DNA of 64,000 bases. Origin: Pseudomonas peradeniyensis. GTDB taxonomy: Bacteria > Pseudomonadota > Gammaproteobacteria > Pseudomonadales > Pseudomonadaceae. The position numbers and the translations under genes are program-made. Below, in pieces: positions 52,082 to 62,000 of the stretch (position 1 is its first letter; every line of letters begins with the position of its first letter). The notes beneath the pieces are model-generated. The model searched no databases. It saw only the letters and a program-made list of their open reading frames with translations, and was not told the DNA's origin. Location of the stretch: NCBI RefSeq assembly GCF_014268935.2, contig NZ_JABWRJ020000001.1, forward strand, positions 806,001-870,000, given 5' to 3'.

Positions 52082-52118
52082 ACAGGCGTTGGCGCATTTC
52101 TGCGCCAACGCCTGTTTA
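52082..52118 (+). terminator. Strong hairpin beside the immunity gene
   Basis: ACAGGCGTTGGCGCA - TTTC - TGCGCCAACGCCTGT is a perfect 15-bp stem followed by TTAT on the plus strand. On the minus strand it lies 17 bases upstream of the immunity start. It could terminate the bacteriocin transcript after it has run antisense through the immunity gene, or form a 5' hairpin on the immunity mRNA. Confidence 0.6.
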
Positions 52119-52220
52119 TGTTCGGGCAGGGGGCATCATTGCAGAATTGTGGGTTTCGATGAACCCATCCAGCTGATGGCCATGGCTATGCCTGCGAAGG
52201 ACTGAACTGGCTGAAAATAA

Positions 52221-52237
52221 ATGATAAGTATTATCAT
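52221..52237 (+). promoter_or_regulatory. Fur box
   Basis: ATGATAAGTATTATCAT is a perfect 7-3-7 inverted repeat and matches the 7-1-7 Fur site (TGATAAT-N-ATTATCA) at 13 of 14 conserved positions. It lies 35 bases before the start codon of the small ORF at 52272. This is much stronger than the candidate before fecI at 33686. Confidence 0.85.
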
Positions 52238-52271
52238 ACATGTATTTCGCCTGCCTCCGGAGAGCCGCCGC

Positions 52272-52364
52272 ATGCCTTCAACCAACCAGGGACTGACAGC
52301 CAATGTGGGGCGCGAGGCCACGCTTGAGGTCTGCAGGTATCGTTGCTGCGTGGTCTGTTGCTGA
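52272..52364 (+). CDS. Thirty-codon Cys-rich small ORF coupled to FecR-like gene
   Basis: The ATG at 52272 has GGAGAG seven bases upstream and stands 35 bases after the Fur box, exactly where a fecI gene would start. It encodes 30 residues, MPSTNQGLTANVGREATLEV followed by CRYRCCVVCC: five Cys in the last ten residues. Its TGA overlaps the ATG of the next gene (TGATG). It may be the mutilated 5' end of a fecI gene after an internal deletion, a regulatory leader, or a genuine microprotein. The sequence alone cannot decide. Confidence 0.45.
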   Translation: MPSTNQGLTANVGREATLEVCRYRCCVVCC

Positions 52365-53116
52365 TGAAGCCGGGCGTGGCGGATGAGCGGTGGCCCGGGG
52401 CACGCCTCCAGTTATCGCGAAGAACACTACTTGGTGGCCTGGCCATGGGGGGCGTGCTTGCCGCCACTGGCTATGGCGTTGATCCGCTTAGTCTGAAGCC
52501 AGCCCTGTTCAGTGACTGCGCCACTGGCACGGGACAACGACGTGGCTGGCGACTGGCACCGGGCCTTTCGGTGCTACTGGACAGCCGCAGTGCGCTGGAC
52601 AGCGTTGGCCGCGCCGTGACCTTGCAACATGGGCGGGTGCTGCTGGAGGTGACACAGGGCGCAGGTGTCAGCCTGCGAACCACCCAGGTACGGATCATGC
52701 CGGGGCAGACGGCACGCTTGATCGTCCAGCAACAGGCGTCCGCCACCCTGGTGCAGATGCTCGATGGCATGGCATCCATCGCATGGGGTTCGGCCGCTCC
52801 GTTGATACTGGGCGCCGGTTGGCAGCAATTGTTCGGCGACACGGGCAGCGCCCCGAGGGTTGCATTGCCAGATGGGGCCGGCGCCTGGACTCACGGACAC
52901 CTGGTGGCCGAGCGCATGCCCCTGGCCGAGGTGCTGGAGGAACTCGACAACTATCGCCCCGGCGTGCTCAGGTGCGACCCGCGGGTCGCGGGATTGCAGG
53001 TCAGCAGATCCTTGTCCCTTGACCAGCCGGACGACAGCCTGGCTCTGCTGAGCGAAGTGCTGCCGGTCCGGGTCCAGCGGGTGCTGGGGTTCTGGGTCAA
53101 CGTGGTGCCGGCCTGA
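52364..53116 (+). pseudogene. FecR-family protein lacking the N-terminal sigma-binding domain
   Basis: About 250 residues. The N-terminus goes straight into a membrane or Tat-like segment (LSRRTLLGGLAMGGVLAATG, residues 21-40), followed by a complete FecR periplasmic part (GRAVTLQHGRVLLEVTQG, TTQVRIMPGQTARL, MPLAEVLEELDNYRPGVLRCDPRVAG). The about 80-residue cytoplasmic domain that holds the sigma factor is missing, and neither fecI nor a receptor gene adjoins. A deletion from an iron-responsive FecI-FecR cassette is the simplest reading, but the reading frame is intact and translation may be coupled to the 30-codon ORF, so it could still be expressed. In-frame TTG at 52343 is an alternative start. 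Confidence 0.65.
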
Positions 53117-53184
53117 GCCTGCCGGTTTCCACTTGCGGGACAGTGTGCGGCCGGGACTTGCAACGCGCCGCACGCGTCAGTCAC

Positions 53185-53793
53185 TCACTTCACCTGGCCG
53201 TTGTACACCACGGTCGCGGCGCCATCCTTCTTGATGGTCAGCTTGTTGCCCTCGGCCATGCTTTCGACCATTTCCGAACAGCCGTCCACCTCGGCCTTGC
53301 CATCCACGTACTCGCCGCTGGTGTCGAAGCTGAAGACATAGGTGGACGCTGGGCAGGCATTGCCGCCTTCGCCCGTGGACACCACCAGCACATAACGGTT
53401 GGGGCCGAAGGCGTAGGCTTTCTCGATGGCGACGTAGCCGGTGCTTTCGGCGTCTGTGACGATGGACTCCATGACATTCATCACGCCTGCCCGGGACTGG
53501 TAGTTCAACGCGGTGCCCAGTTCCATGCTCTGGACGCTGAACGGACCGGCGCCTTCGTCGCTGATCGGCAGCGGTGCATAGGCGATGCTTGGCGCCAGCG
53601 GCGCGGTGACGGCGGGCTTGGCCAGTAGCGCGGCCTGAGGCTGCGGGTTGACGCACTGGCCGCTTTCACAGATGCGCTCACCCTTGCAGTCGGTGTCCTT
53701 GGCGCATTGGCCGGACACCGCGGAGGGCTGTTCGGCCTTGTCGCAGCCGGCGATGGCCAGGGTGAGGAGGGTGAGGGCAAGCAGTCGCTTCAT
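53185..53793 (-). CDS. Lipoprotein with Cys-rich module, unknown function
   Basis: A 202-residue lipoprotein (lipobox LAIAGC). The ATG at 53793 has AAAGGA about eight bases upstream; the ATG six codons earlier has none. A small Cys module (CAKDTDCKGERICESGQC, about residues 33-50) follows, as in extracellular disulfide-rich spacers. The C-terminal half ends TIKKDGAATVVYNGQVK and is predicted beta-rich. The function is unknown. It lies next to the palindromic element at 53866. Confidence 0.7.
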   Translation of the reverse strand: MKRLLALTLLTLAIAGCDKAEQPSAVSGQCAKDTDCKGERICESGQCVNPQPQAALLAKPAVTAPLAPSIAYAPLPISDEGAGPFSVQSMELGTALNYQSRAGVMNVMESIVTDAESTGYVAIEKAYAFGPNRYVLVVSTGEGGNACPASTYVFSFDTSGEYVDGKAEVDGCSEMVESMAEGNKLTIKKDGAATVVYNGQVK

Positions 53794-53865
53794 CAGCGAA
53801 GTCCTTTTCATGGATGAGGGCTGCGTAGTATCGCCAATCCGTTGGCGGATGTCGTGGGGCTGAAC

Positions 53866-54030
53866 CTAGTGTGGTGTTTCACAAATAACGACCATAACTC
53901 GCGGCGCTTTTTGCGCTCATGCGGCGTTGTCGCTCCTCGCCGTAGCTGGGCTACGACTCGTCGCGACGCCTTGCCTGAGCGCAAAAATCGCTCGCGAGTT
54001 ATTGGTCGTATTTGCAAAACACCACACTAG
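53866..54030. mobile_element. CTAG-flanked palindromic element 2 (MITE-like)
   Basis: A 157-bp near-palindrome (53870-54026) bracketed by CTAG on both sides (53866-53869 and 54027-54030). Outer arms: TGTGGTGTTTCACAAATAAC at the left, and the inverse, TGTGGTGTTTTGCAAATACG, from the right. Inner arms TTTTTGCGCTCA/TGAGCGCAAAAA and a GTAGC-TGG-GCTAC centre. No ORF. The right CTAG contains the TAG stop codon of the TolC-family gene, so the insertion site preserved that gene. Similar design to element 1, but the sequences differ. Confidence 0.74.
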
Positions 54031-55355
54031 TTATTCACCAACAACTCCGGCCCCAGATACCGGTTGATCTGGTCGATGTCATCATCCCCCAGGCTGCCCA
54101 CCGCCGAGGCCAGGCGCAGGCGTGACATCAGGTAGCGCAGCTTGGCCTCGAACAGGTCATGCCGTGCCACGAACAGCAGCTCCTCGGCGTCGAGCACATC
54201 GGCGTTGGTGCTGGTGCCGCCGGCACTGAAGCCCTTGCGTGCCGACAGCAGCGAGCGTTCGTTGGAGGCCACCGCCTTTTCCAGCGCGTGCACGCGCAGG
54301 GCGCCGCTTTGCACGCCACGAAACTCGCGGGTGGTGCCGGTGATGACTTCCTGTCGCGTGGCATCCAGTTCGTCCAGGGCCTTGGCGCTGTTGGCGCTGG
54401 CCTGGCGGCTCAGCGCACTGACGCCGCCGCCGCTGTAAAGCGGAATGTTCAGCTCCAGGCCGATCGAGCTGTAGTGGTTGCGCTGGTTCAGCTCGGAGAT
54501 CGACTGGCTCTTGCCGGCGGTGTAGCCGGCGACGAAGTCCAGGGTTGGCCAGTGGCCGGCCTTGGCGCGCTTGACCTCTTCCTCGGCCAGCGCGTAGCTG
54601 TGCCGGCGCGCCTGGATCACCGGGCTGTCGGCCTGGGCCCTGGCCAGCCAGTCGCGCAGGTTGTCCGGCAGCAGCGGCGGGGTGGCGAAGTCCGCCTGCA
54701 GGGTGGTCAGCGACACGGGTGTCTCGCCGATGTACTCGGCCAGCTTGCGGCTGGCGTTGGCCAGGTTGTCCTGGGCCTCGATCAGTTCGGCCTCGGCGAG
54801 GTCACGGCGGGCCAGGGACTCGTCGATGTCGGTGATGGTGCCGGCCCCCAGTTGCATGCGTCGCCTGGCTGAGTTGAGCTGCTCTTCGAAGGCACCGAGC
54901 TTGGCCCGGGCCAGGCTGATGGTCTCGCTGGCCAGGAGCACGTCGAAGTAGCTGTCGGCCAGGCGCACGGCGGCGTCCTGGCTCTTGGCGTCGAACACCG
55001 CCACGCTGTAGTCGGCGCGTTGCTGGCCCTGGCGGTATTCGGCCATCTTCTGCTTGTTGAACAGCGGCTGGCGCAGGCGCAGGTTGGCGCCGGTGGCGTC
55101 ATAGTCGAGGTCGTTGTCGATGCCGTGCTGGCGCTGGCTGCCGTCGATGCGGTTGGCGTAGGCCGAGGCGTTGACCTGCGGCAGCAGGCCGGCCTGGCCG
55201 ATGGCGCGGTTTTCCAGACCGGCCTGCTGTTCATGCACCGCGGCGCGGTAGATCGGCCCCTGGTACTGCAGCAGGTCCCAGGCTTGCTTGAGGTCCATGG
55301 CGCCTGCTGGCGACGCCAGCGCCAGCAGGCACAGGCCAAGGCAGTGGCGGTTCAT
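54027..55355 (-). CDS. TolC-family outer-membrane channel of a type I secretion system
   Basis: A 442-residue outer-membrane factor. A signal peptide ends SPAGA. Two TolC repeats follow, with coiled-coil helices (LARAKLGAFEEQLNSARRRMQLGAGTITDIDESLARRDLAEAELIEAQDNLAN and the equivalent second half near FSAGGTSTNADVLDAEELLFVARHDLFEAKLRYL). It closes the ABC-HlyD-TolC operon. Its start is one base from the HlyD stop. The stop codon TAG is part of the CTAG bracket of the palindromic element at 53866-54030. Confidence 0.93.
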   Translation of the reverse strand: MNRHCLGLCLLALASPAGAMDLKQAWDLLQYQGPIYRAAVHEQQAGLENRAIGQAGLLPQVNASAYANRIDGSQRQHGIDNDLDYDATGANLRLRQPLFNKQKMAEYRQGQQRADYSVAVFDAKSQDAAVRLADSYFDVLLASETISLARAKLGAFEEQLNSARRRMQLGAGTITDIDESLARRDLAEAELIEAQDNLANASRKLAEYIGETPVSLTTLQADFATPPLLPDNLRDWLARAQADSPVIQARRHSYALAEEEVKRAKAGHWPTLDFVAGYTAGKSQSISELNQRNHYSSIGLELNIPLYSGGGVSALSRQASANSAKALDELDATRQEVITGTTREFRGVQSGALRVHALEKAVASNERSLLSARKGFSAGGTSTNADVLDAEELLFVARHDLFEAKLRYLMSRLRLASAVGSLGDDDIDQINRYLGPELLVNN

Positions 55356-55356
55356 C

Positions 55357-56694
55357 TCATTGCTCCTTGAACGCGGCGTCGACGCGTTCGAGCAGGGGCT
55401 TGAGCAGGTAGCTCAGCAGGTTGCGCTCGCCGGTCTTGATGGTGACGGTGGCGGGCATGCCGGGGCGGATATGGTTGCTGCCGAGCAGGGCCATGCCATC
55501 GGCCGTGACCTCCACCTGGGCCAGGTAGAACGGCTGCTTGCTTTCCTCGTCGAGCAGGCGATCGGCGGAGACGGTCAGCACGCGCCCGGGAATGTTCGGC
55601 GTGCTGGCGTGGTTGAAGGCGGGGAAGGCGATGTCCACGGCCAGGCCCGGGGCCATGCGGTCGATGGCCTGCACCGGGATCATCGCGTCGACCTGCAGCG
55701 GTTCGTCGAGCGGGACGACCTCCATGATCCGGCTGCCGGGCTGGACCACCCCGCCGACGGTGGCGATGCTCAAGGCCTGGACCATGCCGTCGATGGGCGC
55801 GCGGATGATCGTATGGGTCACTTCGTAGTCCAGGGCGCGCAGGCGATCGGCCAGGGTGGTGCTTTCCTTGGCGGTGTCGGTCAGCTGCGACTGCACCTCC
55901 TTGAGGTAGTCGTGGCGGCGCTGCAGGACGCGCAGCCTGAGCTCGTTGATCTGGCTGCGCACCCGGGCGATGTTGTTGAGGTTCTCGGCCTGGCCGGCGG
56001 AGAGGTCGGCGTTGCTGCGCTCAAGCTCCAGCAGGCGGTTGCGCGGCACGTAGCCTTCGGCCGCGAGCATGCGCGTGCCTTGCAGCTCCTGGCCGAGGAA
56101 GCCGATCTGCGAGGCGCGGGCGCCATACACCTGCTGCAGGCCCTTGAGCTGCACCGCCGAGGCGGCGAGGTTCTCCTCGAGGATGCCGATCTCGCCGGCC
56201 AGGCCCGCGCGGCGGGTCGCCAGCAGGTGCTGTTGCAGGTCCATGGCCGCCAGCAGCCGCGGATCGTCTGCGAACTGGCGTAGCAGGGCAGGGGCGAAGG
56301 TCACCGTGTCGTGGCCGTCGCGCTCGGCCTCCAGGCGGTTCTCCACGGTCTTGCTGACAATGTACTGGGCGCTGACCGCGCCTTGCTCGGCCACCGCATG
56401 CAGGGCGTCGAGGCGTACCAGCGCCTGGCCTTTGTTCACCCGCTCGCCCTCGTGCACCAGGATCGCTTCGACGGTGCCGCCGGTCAGGTGCTGCACGGCC
56501 TTGCGGTTGCTGGTGACCTTGACCGTGCCGGTGGCGACCACGCCGGCGTCCAGGGGCGCCAGCCATGACCACAGGAGGAAACCGCCGAAGCCGGCGAGCA
56601 CCAGCCAAAGGCCCCAGCGCACGGGTTTGCCGACGTCGAGGTCGATCGAGGTGCCGTCGCTGGGCAGCAGTTCGGTGTGCGTGGAATGGATCAT
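55357..56694 (-). CDS. HlyD-family membrane fusion protein of type I secretion
   Basis: A 445-residue periplasmic adaptor. A single N-terminal membrane segment (LVLAGFGGFLLWSWLAPLDAGVV), a barrel and lipoyl domain at both ends (TGTVKVTSNRKAVQHLTGG and IRAPIDGMVQALSIATVGGVVQPGSRI), and a long coiled coil in between are the HlyD/PrtE layout. It connects the ABC transporter to TolC. It lies 6 bases after the ABC gene and precedes TolC by one base. Confidence 0.94.
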   Translation of the reverse strand: MIHSTHTELLPSDGTSIDLDVGKPVRWGLWLVLAGFGGFLLWSWLAPLDAGVVATGTVKVTSNRKAVQHLTGGTVEAILVHEGERVNKGQALVRLDALHAVAEQGAVSAQYIVSKTVENRLEAERDGHDTVTFAPALLRQFADDPRLLAAMDLQQHLLATRRAGLAGEIGILEENLAASAVQLKGLQQVYGARASQIGFLGQELQGTRMLAAEGYVPRNRLLELERSNADLSAGQAENLNNIARVRSQINELRLRVLQRRHDYLKEVQSQLTDTAKESTTLADRLRALDYEVTHTIIRAPIDGMVQALSIATVGGVVQPGSRIMEVVPLDEPLQVDAMIPVQAIDRMAPGLAVDIAFPAFNHASTPNIPGRVLTVSADRLLDEESKQPFYLAQVEVTADGMALLGSNHIRPGMPATVTIKTGERNLLSYLLKPLLERVDAAFKEQ

Positions 56695-56700
56695 GATCGG

Positions 56701-58437
56701 TCACTCCCGTACCTTGACGGCGGCCAGCGGGGTCGCGGCGCCAGCGGGGATCACGCTGGCCGTGCGCAGGGCGGCGAACACTTCTTCACGGCTGCCGAGC
56801 ATCTGCACGGCGCCGTCGCGCAGCATCAGCACCTTGTCGACGGCGCAGAGCACGTTGGGGCGGTGCGAGATCAGCACCACCGTGGCGCCGCGGCCCTTGA
56901 GCTCGGCGAGGGCGTCGACCAGGGCCTTCTCGCCGAGGTCGTCGAGGTTGGCGTTCGGCTCGTCCAGCACGATCAGGTTGGGCTCGCCGTACAGCGCGCG
57001 GGCCAGGGCGATACGCTGCTTCTGGCCGCCGGACAGCGGGCCGCCGTCGCTGTCCAGGCGGGTGTCGTAGCCCTGGGCAAAGCGCAGGATCATGTCGTGC
57101 ACGCCGGCGCTCCTGGCGGCGCGAATCACTGCCTCGCTGTCCACTTCGGCGAAGCGGGCGATGTTGTCGGCGATGCTGCCTTCGAACAGCTCGACATCCT
57201 GGGGCAGGTAGCCGAGCCAGGGGCCCAGTTCGCGCTTGTTCCAGGTGAAGATGTCGGCGCCGTCCAGGCGTACCTTGCCAGCCTGTGCCGGCCACACCCC
57301 GACCAGCAACCGCGCCAGGGTCGACTTGCCCGAGGCGGACGGGCCGATCACCCCGAGGCTTTCACCCGGGGTCAGGCCCAGGCTGACGCCTCGCAGGATG
57401 GTACTGCTGGTGCCGGGCGCGCCGGCATAGACGTTCTCCACCGCCAGCATGCCCAGCGGCCGTTGCAGCGACATGCTCGGCGGGCGCTGCGGATAGTCCT
57501 GCAGCAAGCCGTTGAGCCGCCCCCAGGCCAGGCGGCAACCGAGCAGTGGCTTCCACGCGGCGATCACTTGCTCCACCGGGCCCAGGGCCCGGCCAGTCAG
57601 AATCGAGCAGGCGATCATCATGCCCGGGGTGATCTTGCCCTCGATCGCCAGCAGGGCCCCGGTGCCGAGGATCAGCGACTGCAGGGTGATACGCACGAAG
57701 CGCCCGATGCTGCCGATGACGGCGGCGCGGTCGGAGGCCAGGGTCTGCATCTGCAGGATGCGCAGGTGGCTCTGGAACCAGCGCTGGCTGATCGACGGCA
57801 GCATGCCCATGGCCTCGATCACCTCGGCGTTGCGCAGGTTGTTGTTGGCGTAATGGGCGCAGGCGAGGGCGGCGTGGTTGGCCTCGCCCAGGGGCTGCTT
57901 GGTGGCCTTTTCGGTGAGCCAGGCCAGGGCCGCGAGGATCAGCGAGCCGCCCAGCGTGACCAGGCCGAGCAGCGGGTGGATCAGGTAGGCGACGAGCAGG
58001 TAGATCGGTGTCCAGGGCGCGTCGAAGAAGGCGAACAGGCCGTTGCCGGTGAGGAACTGACGCACCTGCGCCAGGTCCTGCAGGGCCTGGCCGGGGCTGC
58101 CGCCGGCACGGCTGAGGTTGCGCTCGAAGGCGGCGCTGAACAGGCGCCGGTTCAGCGCCATGTCCAGGCGGTTGCCGACCCGCACCAGCACCCGGCTGCG
58201 CAGCATCTCCAGGGTGGTCATCAGCAGGAACAGCCCCACCACCAGCACCGTCAGCATGCCCAGGGTGGTGAGGTTGCGGCTGACCAGCGCGCGGTCGTAC
58301 ACCTGCAGCATGTACACGGCGGGCGTCAACATCATGACGTTTATCACCCCGCTGAACACCGCCAGGGCATAGAAACTGCGTCGCAGTTGAAACAGTGCCT
58401 CGGCCAGCTCGGAGCGGGTGCCTGTCTGCCTGGTCAT
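56701..58437 (-). CDS. Type I secretion ABC transporter (PrtD/HlyB-like)
   Basis: A 578-residue half-transporter. Six membrane segments (to about residue 310) are followed by a nucleotide-binding domain with Walker A GPSASGKST, signature LSGGQKQRIALARAL, Walker B LIVLDEPNANLD and the H-loop ISHRPNV. No N-terminal peptidase domain is present, so it is the PrtD-like type for RTX and other C-terminal-signal exoproteins. The large RTX peroxidase gene, divergent across a 658-bp region, is the most likely cargo. Confidence 0.95.
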   Translation of the reverse strand: MTRQTGTRSELAEALFQLRRSFYALAVFSGVINVMMLTPAVYMLQVYDRALVSRNLTTLGMLTVLVVGLFLLMTTLEMLRSRVLVRVGNRLDMALNRRLFSAAFERNLSRAGGSPGQALQDLAQVRQFLTGNGLFAFFDAPWTPIYLLVAYLIHPLLGLVTLGGSLILAALAWLTEKATKQPLGEANHAALACAHYANNNLRNAEVIEAMGMLPSISQRWFQSHLRILQMQTLASDRAAVIGSIGRFVRITLQSLILGTGALLAIEGKITPGMMIACSILTGRALGPVEQVIAAWKPLLGCRLAWGRLNGLLQDYPQRPPSMSLQRPLGMLAVENVYAGAPGTSSTILRGVSLGLTPGESLGVIGPSASGKSTLARLLVGVWPAQAGKVRLDGADIFTWNKRELGPWLGYLPQDVELFEGSIADNIARFAEVDSEAVIRAARSAGVHDMILRFAQGYDTRLDSDGGPLSGGQKQRIALARALYGEPNLIVLDEPNANLDDLGEKALVDALAELKGRGATVVLISHRPNVLCAVDKVLMLRDGAVQMLGSREEVFAALRTASVIPAGAATPLAAVKVRE

Positions 58438-58700
58438 CGGGGGAGCCTCCCTCTGCGCAAAATGCCGACCGCCGTTGCGGTGGTCGGGCTAAAAGCCTTG
58501 TGGTTGCTGGCCTGCAGAAGGTTTTGTCGCTCTTTTGGCGGGTTATTCCGAATACGTTGCAGGGAGCCCACTAGCAGCAGAGTAGGTTGTGTAGAAATAT
58601 CTTGTAATATCTTTTTGCTCTATATGTTCCTTCAAGTTCCTATTAAAAACAGTGGCTTGAGAAGCATTATCGATGCGAGGTATTTTTTGCTGACGAAATA

Positions 58701-58729
58701 TTGACAAGATTTTGCCGCGCAACTTTAGT
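58701..58729 (+). promoter_or_regulatory. Sigma-70-like promoter facing the peroxidase gene
   Basis: TTGACA (58701-58706), 17-bp spacer, then TTTAGT (58724-58729). The -35 is a perfect match and the -10 matches 4 of 6. It lies 367 bases upstream of the peroxidase ATG, so an extended leader or another nearer promoter is implied. Confidence 0.5.
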
Positions 58730-58818
58730 CTTAATCAGTTCGTGGGAACTTTCGCCGCAGGCCTGCTGTCGCCCCGACCCCTCGCGAATCCTTGTCGACA
58801 TTCCTGTGGGAGCAGAAC

Positions 58819-58923
58819 ATGACTCGTCTCCTGTTCTTGTACCGAGTGAATGGGCTCTACAGGACGTTCCCCTGCCATTCGAGAAACCATGGCCCGCCCC
58901 GGGCCCGGGAGCGCCGCGCCTGA
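58819..58923 (+). CDS. Possible 34-codon leader ORF
   Basis: ATG at 58819 with GGGAG six bases upstream encodes MTRLLFLYRVNGLYRTFPCH and a basic tail ending RARERRA. It lies in the long leader between the promoter and the peroxidase start. There is no coding evidence beyond the start signal and its short length, so a chance ORF is possible. Confidence 0.25.
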   Translation: MTRLLFLYRVNGLYRTFPCHSRNHGPPRARERRA

Positions 58924-59095
58924 GCGACGGCGAGCCCTGAACCTTCGCGAATCCGAGGCACGTAGCCCGCATGACGGGTAACGCTGTCGCGCGCCTGTAT
59001 TCGCCATAAAAAAACCAACCGCATGACCGTGCACGCCACCGACCGGGCGCGACGGGCGCCTGCGCCTCGCTCCCGACAGACAGAGGTCAGCCATC

Positions 59096-62000
59096 ATGGC
59101 CAATTTCAGCAAGTCCGACCTGCAATTCATCCTCCAGCAGATCTTCATCGCCGAGGCCCACGCCCAGGGCGCCAGCCTCATCGACCTGCTGCCCAACAGC
59201 CAGGTGCCGTTCGGCCTGCGCACCGTCGACGGCAGCTACAACAACCTGGTGACCGGGCAGAGCGAGTTCGGCGCCTCGGACAACGCCTTCCTGCGCCTGA
59301 TGGATGCCCAGTACCGGGCGGCGTATGCCGGCACCGGCACGGTGAGCGACAGCCAGCCGCGCACCATCAGCAACCTGATCGTCGACCAGACCGCCAACAA
59401 CCCGGCCGCGGTCGATGCCAACGGCGGCGCCGCTCCGGTGCTCAGCCCCGGCATCGACGGGGTGTTCGGCACCGCCGATGACAAAGAGGTGTTCTTCATC
59501 CCCAACCAGTCGCCGGACGCCGGCCTGACCGCCGGCTTCAACGCCTGGATGACCTTCTTCGGCCAGTTCTTCGACCATGGCCTGGACCTGGTCACCAAGA
59601 GCAGCAGCCAGATGGTGTTCATCCCGCTGCAACCGGACGACCCGCTGTACGTGGCCAACAGCCCGACCAACTTCATGGTGCTGCCACGCGCGGTACGCAG
59701 TGCCGGTGCCGATGGCGTGGTCGGTACCGCCGACGATGGCCAGACCAACACCACCTCGCCCTTCGTCGACCAGAGCCAGACCTACAGCTCGCACCCCTCG
59801 CACCAGGTATTCCTGCGCGAGTACGCCCTCGACGCGGCCGGTCACCCGGTGGCCACCGGGCGGTTGATCACCAACCGTGACCTGGGCGCCGATGGCAAGT
59901 TCGGCACCAGCGACGATGGCAACGGCGAGAACGGCGGCATGGCCACCTGGGCCGTGGTCAAGGCCCAGGCCCGCGACATCCTCGGCATCAACCTGACCGA
60001 CGCCGACGTGCACCGGGTGCCACTGCTGGCCACCGACGCCTATGGCAACTTCCTGCGCGGACCCAACGGCATGCCGCAGGTGGTGATCCGCGTGGGCAAT
60101 GGCGCCGACGGCATTGCCGGTACCGCCGACGACGTCACCCAGCTGGTCGAAGGCAATCGCGCCGCGCCCATCAGCCTGGCCAATGCCGTGAGCACCGGCC
60201 ATGGTTTTCTCGACGACATCGCCCACAACGCCGAGCCGGTGCTGGTCGGCGGGGTGCTGCAGGCCGATGCCGACAGTGCCGTGGGCAATGCCCAGCCCAT
60301 GGGCCCGGGCGGCAACAACCTGACCTACGACAACGAACTGCTCGACGCCCACTACATCGCCGGTGACGGCCGGGTCAACGAGAACATCGGCCTGACCGCC
60401 GTGCATCACGTGTTCCACTCCGAGCACAACCGCCTGGTCCAGCAGACCAAGGACACCATCCTCGCCTCGGGCGACCTGGCGTTCCTCAACGAGTGGTTGA
60501 TCGACGATGTGGCCGCCTTGCCCGCCACGCCCGCCGAGGTAGCGGCGCTGGTGTGGAATGGCGAACGCCTGTTCCAGGCGGCCAGGTTCGGCACCGAGAT
60601 GCAGTACCAGCACCTGGTGTTCGAGGAGTTCGCCCGCACCATCCAGCCTCAGATCGACGAGTTCCTCGCCCCCAGTGGCTACGACACCTCGATCAACCCG
60701 GCGATCCTCGCCGAATTCGCCCATGTGGTGTACCGCTTCGGCCACTCGATGCTGACCGAGACCGTCGACCGCTTCGACCCAGCGTTCAACCCGATCCTCA
60801 GCGATCCGGACAACCCGGACCAGCAACTGGGCCTGATCGCCGCCTTCCTCAACCCGCTGGCCTTCGCCGGCAGCGGCGCCACCGCCGATGAAGCGGCCGG
60901 GGCGATCATCCGTGGCGTGACCCGCCAGCTCGGCAACGAGATCGACGAATTCGTCACCGAGGCGCTGCGCAACAACCTGCTCGGCCTGCCCCTGGACCTG
61001 CCGGCGTTGAACCTGGCCCGTGGCCGCGACACCGGCATTCCCTCGCTCAACGAGGCGCGGCGCGAGTTCTACGCCATGACCGGCGACAGCCAGCTCAAGC
61101 CCTACATCAGCTGGGTCGACTTTGCCGACCACCTCAAGCACCCCGCGTCGCTGGTCAACTTCATCGCCGCCTACGGCACTCACGCCTCGATCACCTCGGC
61201 GGCCACCCTGGCCGACAAGCGCGCCGCCGCCCTGGCCCTGGTGCTGGGCGGCAGCGGCGCGCCGTCCGACCGCCTGGACTTCCTCAACGGCAGCGGCGCC
61301 TGGGCCAACGTGACCAAGGCCGGCAAGGACGGCGTGCTGGGCACCGCGGACGACCTGAGCGGGGTGACGGTGACCGGGGTCGACGCCATCGACTTCTGGG
61401 TCGGCGGCCTGGCCGAGCAGAAGATGCCCTTCGGCGGCATGCTCGGCTCATCCTTCAACTTCGTCTTCGAGACCCAGCTGGAGGCCCTGCAGAACGGCGA
61501 CCGCTTCTATTACCTGTCGCGTACCGCGGGCCTTAACTTCGGCGCGGAGCTGGAGAACAACTCGTTCGCCAAGCTGATCATGGCCAACTCCGATGTCACC
61601 CACCTGTCCAACACCGTGTTCCTCACCCCGACCTTCACCCTCGAGGTCAACCAGGCCAACCAGTTCACCGGCCTTGGCGGCGACGGTCGCGCCGACCCCA
61701 CCGGAGGGATCGAGATCAACGGCGTGGAGATCGTGCCGCTGGTCATTCGCGACAACCCCGACACCGTGGGGCCGGACGGCAACTACCTGCACTACACCGG
61801 CGAGGACCATGTGGTGCTCGGCGGTACCTCGGGCGATGACATCATCCTTTCCGGCGAAGGCGACGACACGCTCTATGGCGATGGCGGCAACGACTACCTC
61901 GAGGGCGGCGCCGGCAACGATGCCGTGCTCGGTGGCGCAGGCGACGACATCATCACCGATTCGTTCGGCGACAACCGCCTGGAAGGCAACGCCGGCAACG

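Larger units (their letters stand above)
58438..59095. other. Divergent regulatory region between secretion operon and peroxidase
   Basis: A 658-bp AT-rich intergenic region. Near the ABC gene a hairpin GCCGACCGCCG-TTG-CGGTGGTCGGGC (58464-58489) would lie in its 5' leader. A sigma-70-like promoter faces the peroxidase (58701-58729). The rest contains a 34-codon ORF at 58819 with GGGAG before its ATG, and the long untranslated leader up to the peroxidase start at 59096. Confidence 0.65.
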
